A stretch of 64,000 nucleotides of DNA, from the NCBI GenBank assembly GCA_947652605.1, contig OX393581.1, positions 6,390,640 through 6,454,639 on the forward strand, written 5' to 3'. The translations under genes and the position numbers were made by a program. The stretch's first letter is position 1. The number at the start of each line of letters is the position of its first letter. Source of the DNA: Elmis aenea (taxonomy: Eukaryota; Arthropoda; Insecta; Coleoptera; Elmidae). The notes under the pieces are model-generated. The model did not search any database, was not told the DNA's origin, and worked only from the letters and a program-made list of their open reading frames with translations. Positions 53,741 through 62,979 of this stretch are shown here, one piece after another.

Positions 53741-55063
53741 GAAAGTTTTTGTTTAAAAGGCTTCCAAATATTTACCAACTTGTTCAGTTTCTTTTGGATA
53801 ACCAAGATGCATACACGTTTCTTTTAATCTTGTAAAAATGTTTGCTGAAAAACAATTTGGCCACACTTGTAACATAACAAATTTTACGTCGTTAAATGGG
53901 AGAGCAAAAATCTTTTAGCCGTGTCACGGCCTACTGCGAGTACCATATAAATAAAAGATCAAGTAGACACACCGTAAATTATCTTTATTGCATAGCTTTA
54001 TAGCATTTAATTTGTTCGAGCAAGTCCTATTTCTAAAGAGGTACATTTTTATTTTAGATTAACGATCTTCGAACAGCATTTTTTTTTTCAATGCGAATAC
54101 GACATAGCCGATGTCCAACTTTTGTTTGTGTGTTTTAGAACATTATCTTACCATTTACTTTCTCTTGTTAACCTTTTCGTTTTATGTGATACAATTTGTT
54201 GGAAACACAGCATCGTGTTGAAATGTCAAATCCAGTCATTTTGCAAATCTAAGCAAAGGTTTATAGATTTCGTATAAGAATTATTGAATGATTCTGCGTG
54301 TTAAAAAAATAATTTATGGTTTTTGTACGTGGAACTTGCACAGGCGCAACTGATTGTTTTAAATAAATGAAGATGCTTCTTCATACTTTTAACTGAATTG
54401 TATGACAACAAAACTTTTTGTAATGTAACAGAAGCAAAACTGAATGCAGTAAATTTAAAACTTTTCTGATTTTTGCATTGGTATTTTCTGGAAATCTGTT
54501 TTGCCCAATAGCATTTCTTTTGTGATCTTTTATAAATCATAAGTTTACTGATAACGTTTTAACACCAGCTTATGCAACAGGTAGTGGCAATAATTTAAAA
54601 AAAATACTTAAAAAATTACCTCTATAAAACACTGTTCTGTGTTATAATTAAAGCAAAAAATATTTGTGTTAGGTACAGACATTTTTACAATTTTTTTCCA
54701 ATTACCTAAATAAAATCAGTATCAGGAGAAGGAAATTGAGAAAAAATTACGTTTATTTTTTTTTAATCCTTAAGTAAAAAAAGCATTTACATCGTTTTTT
54801 ATTAATCTTTTGGATTAAAAAATCCAAAGTAGTTTTTCATTACTTGCAAATCCTCCAAACGTGTGCATTCTATTTAAATAGCAGAAGTGAATATTGTTGT
54901 TTTTTTTTTCACTTCAAGGATTAAGCCAATAGTCCATTCCTTCTTGATGCATCATAATTGTTTGTGGGTCTTGCTACTTCTGTTCTTTCTTTTGGCTTAT
55001 ACTATCCTATTATTCGGTAATCTTGGTTTGCATTTTGTTGGTGTGTTCTTTATATTTCTTTCG
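53741..55063. other. Gene-free AT-rich DNA
   Basis: The first ~150 bp may include more of the decayed mariner. The remainder is AT-rich with no supported gene. The hydrophobic start of the ORF at 54887-55195 is chance sequence read into the LINE-A insertion. Confidence 0.4.
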
Positions 55064-55076
55064 GAATTCTTGGAGT

Positions 55077-55700
55077 GCACCAGGAAAATACTGGCAAGAG
55101 TAATGGAAGGAAGATTAAAAGAAAAAATAGGAAGCACACTAGAAGAATCTCAATACGGTTTCAGAAGAGGAAGGAGTACACAGGACAATTTTTAACAGTT
55201 TAAGAACAACATTTTTTGGAAATAGAGAAGTCCCAAAACGAACAAAAGTGAAAGAGGTCAAAATGGTAGTAACTCCGGCACTTTTATACAGACGTGAAAC
55301 GTGGACACTTACAAGTAAAAGTAGTAGCCGAGTTAATGCAGCTGAAATGAGATTTCTAAGGAAAATCCAAGAAAAAACCAAAAAAGAGAATCAGAAATGA
55401 AATATATAGAGAAAATTTAAATCAGTTGAAACAAAAATACAAGAAAGACAGCCAGGATGATTGGGTCACATTTACAGGATGAAAGAAGAAAAGTGAACCA
55501 GAAAAGCCTATGAAGCAAGATCACAGGGAAAAACAAAAGAGGTAGACCTGGTAATCAAAAAAGCAGCAACAGATACATACACTTACAATGTAAAGACATG
55601 AAAAAGCTAGCACAAGACAGAAAAACATGGGAAAAAAGTCAGCACAACACAACTCAACAGTCCTACACCTAACAGTAGAAGGACTCATGACTAAATAAAT
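55077..55700 (+). mobile_element. LINE-A copy 4, internally deleted, with 13-bp target duplication
   Basis: Flanked by GAATTCTTGGAGT at 55064-55076 and 55701-55713. Starts in early RT (RKILARVMEGRLKEKIGST, QYGFRRGRSTQDN) and near 55190 jumps directly to the thumb region (FNSLRTTFFGNREVPKRTKV), so the whole catalytic core is deleted. It then runs through the broken C-terminus and the 3' UTR to GACTAAATAAAT. Its 3' UTR shows the empty site for the hAT at 20760. Confidence 0.92.
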
Positions 55701-56498
55701 GAATTCTTGGAGTTTGTCTCACAAATACAAAAGGAATTAGAACACGCGACAAACAGATTGGTGGAGGAGGCTTTTAAGACGGGGTTACAATTAAACCAGA
55801 AGAAATGTAAAGTTATGTCCATCAGAGGAAGTCAGCAGAATGAAATCCTAGAAATAACTACGACATTGTGAAAAATGAGTCTGAAAGAAGTGGATGAGTT
55901 CGTCTATCTGGGTGCCAGAATAACGAAAAACTCTGAGGAAGAAAAAGAAATAGGGGCGAGATTAACAAAAGCGAACAAATGTGCCGGAGCCTTGAACCAA
56001 CTACTAAGGGCGAAACAACTATCTAGATATGCTAAATTCCGCCTTTACAAAACAGTATTGCGACTAACAGCACAATATGCCTGCGAAATTTGGATACTGA
56101 ATAAGAAAACACAGGAAAGATTGCAGAGATGGGAGAGGAAAATACTTAGAAGAGTTTTTGGAGGAAGAAAAACAGAACAAGAATATGAGAGAAGAACAAA
56201 CAGGGAAATTCATGAGACATATACGGGACCAGCAATTGACTTAATAATAAAAGCGAAAAGATTACAGTGGCTGGGTCATATCGAAAGAATGGCAGATGGA
56301 CCAACACCAAAAATGATAGCCTGGAAAACACTAAATTACAAGAAGAAGAAAGGTCGACCGAGAAGACGGTGGAGAGAAGCAGTGCTATCAGACTTAAAAG
56401 AAAAGGGTAGGTATAGGAGATTGGAAGACCAAAGTCAAAAATAGAAAAGAGTGGAGCTGTAGGCCTAAACGGCCTGTAAAAGAAGCTCTATATATATA
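55701..56498 (+). mobile_element. LINE-F: RTE-like RT C-terminus and 3' end
   Basis: Continues from the target duplication with EFLEFVSQIQKELEHATNRL, GLQLNQKKCKVM (the conserved block after the YxDD box), one in-frame stop, then the 189-codon ORF 55875-56444. The 3' UTR ends GTAAAAGAAGCTCTATATAT, an AT-repeat tail. A different family from LINE-A, which is inserted at its visible 5' edge; more 5' sequence of LINE-F was not found left of 55064. Confidence 0.85.
55875..56444 (+). pseudogene. LINE-F reverse transcriptase thumb and C-terminal region
   Basis: 189 codons open from MSLKEVDEFVYLGARITKNS through AQYACEIWILNKKTQERLQR, KILRRVFGG and LQWLGHIERMADGPTPKMIA, to GRPRRRWREAVLSDL. FVYLGxxI, WERxxLRxxFG and GHIERM...GRPRxRW are the post-catalytic motifs of RTE-type LINEs. 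It reads through in one frame, so it is less decayed than LINE-A, but it lacks the catalytic core and has a TGA two codons before its ATG. Confidence 0.85.
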
Positions 56499-57614
56499 TT
56501 CTTTGGCAATTTTGATTGCAAGCTGCCACAAGTTGTTAATAGCTACACATGGATTATCTATAGCCATCTTTTTCATTGTCTATGTTTCATTATATAACTG
56601 GCGCGGTGCCCAGCAGTGCCCAACAGATAAAAAAATATTTCCGTGTGGGTATTAGCCTTATTTCCACCCTTATCTTCGCGTAGCGTTTCGTATCCTTTTG
56701 ATTCTCTGTGAAATACGCAGTTAATTTATTGACAGCATATGTTGCTGCATACATTTTTTCGGTTAATAACCTCGCATTCGAACAATAAAACGAAACAAGT
56801 GTTTTTATAAGAAACACAAATTTGAATTAAATTCAAATTAATTTAATTAATTATATAAAACTTTGCAGCTACGGAAGCGATTAAAATAAAGCGTCATACC
56901 ACAAACTCGAAGCCGTCATTGACGTTCGTGGCGTGGCGGGAGAGCATTTTATCTTTTGCTTTTCAGGTTAAACCGATCATTTAAAGTTTAAGACAACAAA
57001 AACTTGCGCGTTGATTGCGCCAAATTAGCGATTATGAGAATTTTTAAGTAGTAAAGAAAAACTTACTGGCATTACATTAATTAAACACGAGTTCTCGAAT
57101 GTTTTTTTGATGACGATTTAACATTTTCTGGTGTTGGTTCTTTTTCAGAATGTTTTCGAATAATTTGGGAGAAATTGACCGACAAAAACCGCAAATTTTA
57201 GATGTAATGGCTCAAGATTTATAATGTGCTTTTTGCTAGCGCGCATTCATTTTGGAGCAGAAACTGTTAAAAGTAAAGTTTGATATAGGTCCCCCTTCTT
57301 TTGTTATAATTATGATTAAATGAAGACCAACCCCGCATGCCTAGAAAGTAATGTTTTGGAAAATGTACACTATAGAAATAGCTCTAAAGCGACGTTTACA
57401 TCAGAACTGTCCGCTTTGGTTTATGTTGTACTGAAGAATAAAATATTATTTCGAAAGCTGGAGTGACTGACTGCAACACTTGATTTAAAAAAACGAGCTT
57501 TGCTTTTTTTTTCTGATAAAAATATTTACAAAAATCAGGAATTTAAAAAATGCAAAAGTGGATAATGTTAAATGCAATACAACGTTTAAGTGATGTTATT
57601 TAGCTTATAACTTA
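56499..57614. other. Gene-free DNA
   Basis: AT-rich sequence, no recognised gene or repeat. Minus-strand ORF 56590-56817 (75 codons) shows no motif. Confidence 0.4.
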
Positions 57615-58763
57615 TGGGTCTATTCGGCACGCACCAAACGCGGTGTACCGGCGTAACGACGTAGCTGTTACAGCGGTGTAGCGTATTTGCTATTCGGTGC
57701 GCCACACTTCGCTGTTAATCTGCTTACATTTACCGTAAATCTTAAAGCGGCAAAAACCTGACCGTAACGGGATACATCGGGGTAAACTACCACTTGTGTT
57801 CTGTTAGTCGCTGTGTTTAGAAGCTTGTTTTCTGTGTGATTAGCAATGGATGTATTTGTGATCATGTATCAATACTGTATTATTTTAATTAAAATCATCT
57901 TAAACGCACATGTATCCTTTTTATAGTTTTTTTTTGTCGTCAGAAAATGCAATCGTAAACATTAATTGAACACGTATTAATAAAAGAAAAGGTGTAGTTT
58001 CAAGTAATGACACATTTTAATGATATATATACATTTATTCACAGCAACATATCAAAATACAGTATACAATCACAAAAATAAAACCTTAATTCTTAAATAA
58101 TACAAATAACAAACAAAACATTAGGTACCTACATTCTGAAATAATAACAAACAAAACATTAATTCTTAAATAACACAAATAACAAACAAAACATTAATTC
58201 TTAAATACCATTAAAACCAGTCAAAAAAAAAACAGTAAATCTTAAATAAAAGTTAATTGTAAATGGTTAATTTAAAAATCTAAATCAAAATCTTTATTTT
58301 CGAACTTAGGTATATTTTGCAGTATGACATCTTACCTACTTTTATTTCTTCGAGTTGTATTCGATATTGTATTACAAACATTGTTTTATAGCAGCATATT
58401 AAAGTAGGAATAAAGAATTACACATAATTAATTATATTTAAATTTTGTACTTAACCTGTTACGGATTAGTACAATGCGACTTATTTTGCTCTTGCAACAA
58501 TATCCATTATATTTAAACATTTATTAACAAACAAAAAAAACTATTACAAACAAAGTAAACTATACTAACCTGTACAAACACACAACACCAATGAACTAAA
58601 CTAACAGTACGCGGTAAGGGTAGATCAATTGTATCGTTACTTATAGATAACGGTGCCGAATAGCAATCCTGTTGACGCTGTAAGTACGAACCTTACGGTG
58701 CGTTATAAGCTTACTCACTTACAGCGTTATAACGGTACACCGTGGCGGTGCCGAATAGCACCA
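57615..58763. mobile_element. Harbinger-like element with doubled ends, 1,149 bp
   Basis: Outer ends TGGGTCTATTCGGCACGCAC and the complement of TGGTGCTATTCGGCACCGCC; TTA on both sides (57612-57614, 58764-58766), the PIF/Harbinger target. A second facing pair of the same motif lies inside (TGCTATTCGGTGCGCC near 57690; CGGTGCCGAATAGCAATCC near 58651). Ends are rich in GTAACG/CGGTGT words. The AT-rich centre has no transposase but a tandem repeat at 58085-58205. Confidence 0.82.
58085..58205. repeat. Tandem repeat inside the Harbinger-like element
   Basis: About three units containing TTAATTCTTAAATAA and ACAAATAACAAACAAAACAT, spaced roughly 40-60 bp with one indel-bearing unit. Local expansion inside the element. 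Confidence 0.8.
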
Positions 58764-59611
58764 TTAATCTGAATCAAATACATTTCGGTAGAGGATCTAC
58801 TACCTATATCATCATAGTATACAGGGTAATCCAAAGATCATAAAAATCTAATTTTGCTGCATCATTTAAGATTTACCGTTCGCATTATTTTACAAACAAA
58901 TTGGCGGTTTAGCGAGTTTATCGTGAACGGTTATATAGTTTTAATTTGATAAGTGATTACCTCGGCTTGTAAACATACTTAGCGTTGCAAAATTCGTACG
59001 CCAGACGTATTTACTCTCGTATAAGCGGCTTAAAGGATATCTCCGTCGATTTATTGATTGTACTTTTTATTGTATAGAAGCCAAATATTACCGGTGAGTA
59101 ATGCGAATTTCGAAAGTACATATTTGCGCAAAAATTTTTCGATCAGACGGAATCTGTTAACAAGATTTATTTGTTTTTGAAAGTATGTTTTAACCGACAA
59201 ATTATATATTTCTGAAAAGCGCAAAAAGTAAGCTTTCGATTTATGTCAAAGCCAACTATGGTTGTCACTTAAAATAAGAAAGTTAGGCGTAATATATCAA
59301 TATTTATATGAGTAAAAAAAAATTGAATATCGCTCTTATTAAGGACAAAAAAACATGCAAAAAAATTCTTTAAAGTTTTTCTTTATCTTTTCGTTTAAGC
59401 GAGATATTTAACATTTTTGAAAATTGCCAAAAATTTGTTTTTGGATATATTTCGAAATTTAAAAAAGATATCAAAAATCTGTCAACGGCAATGAATTCCT
59501 CTCGAAACAAGAAATCGAGACTACGTACTTAGGTTTTTTCTATCTCTGATAATAACTGAGATACCCTCCCTGTATGGGCATCGAAAATAGGCCACCCTGT
59601 ACTGCTATCTT
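58764..59611. other. Gene-free DNA between CAGGGT-type ends
   Basis: ATACAGGGTAATCCAAAGAT at 58821 and GGCCACCCTGTA at 59591 face each other and resemble mariner termini but match only over CAGGGT. An old element with diverged arms is possible. No transposase is seen between them. Confidence 0.35.
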
Positions 59612-59862
59612 TAGGGGTGGGAGATATATCGATAATTTTGATATCGATATCTCGAAATATCGGATATCGATATTCCGATATATCGATATTCTGATATATC
59701 GATATTTTGTGGTATGAACAACAAAAATAAGGGCGAGAAGTTTATTTTTTTAAGGTCACCAGTCTCTTTTTTCAGTTTTTTTTCTAACTTTTTTAGCATC
59801 CTGCCTCTTTTATATTGATATGTCGATATTTCGATATCGATATTTGTTATCGCCCACCCCTA
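59612..59862. mobile_element. hAT miniature element with ATATCGAT arrays, 251 bp
   Basis: Ends TAGGGGTGGGAGATA/TATCGCCCACCCCTA (one mismatch) with flanks GCTATCTT and GCTATCTC, seven of eight matching. Left subterminal 90 bp is built from ATATCGATAT/GATATCGATATC words; two or three occur near the right end. No coding capacity. Confidence 0.88.
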
Positions 59863-60404
59863 GCTATCTCTATTATTTATCGTAAACAACAACCATTTTG
59901 ATATTTAGTTTGCAATCCAGTTCAGGTCAAAAAGACGATTTTTGCTCTCTATTTAAGTATTACCTAGTTAAAAGTAGGTATATGGGAGAGTGAGCACACA
60001 TGCGCGTCATATCGTTCAGTGGGGATGTTTTAGCGTAGACGGCGTTTCGTTTAGCGGCGTCTTCTAGCGGAGAGGGCGCTTCGTTAGGCGAAGACGTAGC
60101 GTGGTAGGGAAAGGTTTAACAATATTATGGTCATAACTTGAAGTGTACGTACGTCGGTATTTGGGATTTGTCGATCAACAAACGATTTATTGATAAATTT
60201 CTACATCATAAGTAGCACACGCTACTCGTACAATATGTGCACAGGAAAGAAAAACGAGGATACGCATAAAATTTCTACGTAGGGCCGGATGGACCCAAAA
60301 TCTTAAGACGGTCGAGCTTAGGTAGTGAAGAACCGGCCTCTGAGAAATGTACAGCCGGTCGAAAAATAACGGTTTGTTTTTAAATTGTCGTGTTTTATCT
60401 GTTA
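59863..60404. other. Gene-free DNA with a short GC-rich repeat patch
   Basis: 60033-60103 is GC-rich with two related words GCGTTTCGTTTAGCG and GCGCTTCGTTAGGCG and a CGTCTTC/GAAGACG stem (60058-60064 with 60090-60096). No gene recognised. The right end approaches the LINE-G tail. Confidence 0.4.
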
Positions 60405-60625
60405 CTATATATATAAATCGGTTCTATAGCGTCTGTCGACGCTGTCCGATCCCTGGACTGTTCCTCCACCTCTTTCCATCCTGCCACTGGTCCTCTTGCA
60501 GATTTCTTTCGCTCATAGGTCTCTGAATGCTCTCGTTCCTCGTCTTCTCCTTTCAGGAGGGACCCAGTCAAGCGTTACTTTTGGCAGTCGATGGTCTGCC
60601 ATCCTTCTTACATGTCCGTACCAAA

Positions 60626-61789
60626 TAGTGATTGCAATACCGGTATACCGAATACCGGTATACCGTGCTATTTTACAATACCGAAATACCGTCTCATTTG
60701 ATGGTCTAATACCGGTATTCGGTATTAATATTTTTTTTTTTTTATTTGATTTTTATTATTTTATAATTGCAGTCTGCTATAAATAAAAAAATTGCAATAA
60801 ATGCAAAACACAAAATTGTGCCACAAAATAATGTATTTAAGTTAATTAAAAGAGAGATGATATTATTAGAAAACGAAATAATATTGCAACATTGGAATAT
60901 TTGTTGTCATTTCCAAGGCTTACTATTAAAAAATGTTGCAATTTCTCTTAACTTTATCAAAAATTCTTAATAACTCGAAAATTATTGCAGATAGGTATAG
61001 GAAACGCTAATACAGATTGATGTAGAATTTACTTTTGAATTAGAAAATGAAAAAAAAAATTGGCATTGTATTTGAAAAAAACGAGTTTTATTGGTCTGAA
61101 ATTGTATTAAAAGAAAATTAAATTTTGGACACCCTGTAAGTAATGCATCGATTGCAAAAATTCTTCTATGCATAGTCTAAATTTAAGCGTTTTCTTTTCA
61201 AAAAAGGCGGCGATAGATAATATTAAGCATCACGATGAAAATCAAAAAATTTCAAAAAAGTTCAAAAATCTAAAAAACTACTGCACTTAGGTATAGGGTA
61301 TGCTATTAATAGTCACTCTAAAATAACGTGTTAAATCCAAAAATGCAATAAAAAATAGACCATTGTATTTGAAATAAGAAAGTAGACGTCAACTTCCGGT
61401 ATTTCCGGAAGGGTCGCCATCTTGAAAATATTTTCATTAAACAGCTCAGATGCCATTATGGTCATAACCAAAATTTCAGATCAATACCCTTTTTCATTCT
61501 TCATATCTTTTTAATGCCCAGTCCCAATCAATTAGGTACCCTGTATATCTTGTGTCCATATTTTTTTACAGATTATGCAATTTTTTAAGTTTCTTTATTT
61601 TATGTAAATTTGTGTTTTGACATTATACTTGCTATATGTACATATGTGTAAAATGCATATATTGTATTTTCAAAATTAATACTTTTTTTTTTTTAAAGCA
61701 ATACCGGTATTAATACCGGTATACCGGTATTACTTGCGAATAAATACCGAATACCGGTATTGAATTTTGGTCCGGTATTGCAATCACTA
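60626..61789. mobile_element. hAT element with ATACCGGTAT arrays, inserted in LINE-G
   Basis: 1,164 bp with 18-bp inverted ends TAGTGATTGCAATACCGG/CCGGTATTGCAATCACTA, perfect. A nine-base word CGTACCAAA flanks both sides (60617-60625, 61790-61798), containing the expected 8-bp duplication. Both subterminal regions consist of ATACCGGTAT/CCGAATACCGG words. The interior holds the mariner-type arm repeat D (60905-61143, inverse) and another CCCTGTATATC end near 61550. No hAT transposase was recognised. Confidence 0.93.
60905..61143. mobile_element. Mariner-type terminal arm, repeat D copy 2 (inverse)
   Basis: Reverse complement of this stretch starts TACAGGGTGTCCAAAATTTA and follows 11325-11540. 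It lies inside the hAT, so it either hitch-hiked when the non-autonomous hAT formed or inserted later. Confidence 0.7.
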
Positions 61790-62135
61790 CGTACCAAATT
61801 AGTGGTCGTCTTTCTGCCTCTTGTATTATAGTTTCCCTAAATCCGATTAGTTGTTTAATTGTTGTGTTCGGTACTCTAGTCTAGACATACTACACGATCT
61901 TCTTAGGGCATCTATCTCCAGAGCTTCCAGCCTTTTTTTATCGGCTTCTGTCCACCTCCATGCTTCTGCTCCATACAATACTATACTTTTAATAACTGAG
62001 TTGTATATGTTGTATTTTCTCTTCTTAGTTATTTCTTTATTCCACCATATTCCATTAAGCCTTTTGATGCCTCTTTTTCCTTGTCCTATTCGTTGTCGAA
62101 TTTCTTTTTCTGTTCTGTTTCTTATTGTCTAATAA

Positions 62136-62979
62136 TTCTCTACATCTGTGTAATGAATTGATCATGAGCCAACATTAAAAAAAAATAATAAAAGAGTAAT
62201 AAATACTCTTCCACAACAGTGTGAGCCGATGCCGATCTGCATACAGTGCGCACAATATGGCCTAAAGAGAATCGTATTGATATTTAATAACACTTTGTAA
62301 GCAAACCTTATTAAATGTATGATAAATCGATTTGTGTTTTCTAGCAGCAACTGTTTACTTTAGTTTTATTATTAAACCGTATAATTTTTTACCCGGCGCA
62401 TTTATCAGCATAAGTCAGTGTCTCGACTGGTTACACACGCCGCTAAACTTATTATAAAAATCAGACACGTTCGTTGAACAACTCGGAAATGCATCGATTG
62501 TGAATATGAATAAATTCCGCACACAGTTAACGTTGTGTTCAATCACACACACGATACGATCAAGGAGAAAATCTACCGGACGAGTTGAGGGCCGTGACCG
62601 ATTATGTCAGACGAACGTGCTTATTGATACGTAAAATTCTGACAACGTTTATTTATTATTTCCTTTGTTTATTAAAAGAATACGGGAGCGTGTTTGGTAT
62701 CGCTGATAGGAAATGTTAACCACTTGGGCAGCATCCTTTATAGCAGACTCCCGTATACGCCGATTCCATTTTGGAACAGGAAAAGCCCGTGTTCCGCTTT
62801 GATGGAAAGTTCACTCACACTGCACAGTGCACACGATTATGTCATCTTTGACATTTTAGAAGCATCTTCAATATTTATTACGTTAATAGACTTAATCCCG
62901 GCACCTTAGACTTAAGTGTATGTCTGAACGACAACAGTTGTTGCTGTTATTTCACAGTAGGATAAAAATGGATCAGAGC
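62136..62979. other. Gene-free, moderately GC-richer DNA
   Basis: No gene recognised. 62390-62640 and 62690-62830 are less AT-rich and appear unique. The 71-codon plus-strand ORF 62694-62909 has no known motif. Confidence 0.35.

Larger units (their letters stand above)
60405..62135 (-). mobile_element. LINE-G: RTE-like RT C-terminus, split by a hAT
   Basis: Minus strand, from 62135: KEIRQRIGQGKRGIKRLNGI, SVIKSIVLYGAEAWRWTEAD, KKRLEALEIDALRRSC, then IIQEAERRPLIWYG up to the hAT, and beyond it GHVRRMADHRLPKVTLDW, VPPERRRRGTRAFRDL and a stop. YGxExWxxTxxDxxRLxxxExxxLRR and GHxxRM are RTE-type C-terminal motifs. 3' UTR and an AT-repeat tail end near 60405. 5' truncated. Confidence 0.85.

Noticed and set aside
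54887..55195. 102-codon ORF with an apparent signal/transmembrane start
   Set aside because: Its first two thirds are AT-rich target DNA read by chance into the RT segment of LINE-A copy 4; the target duplication at 55064 marks the junction.
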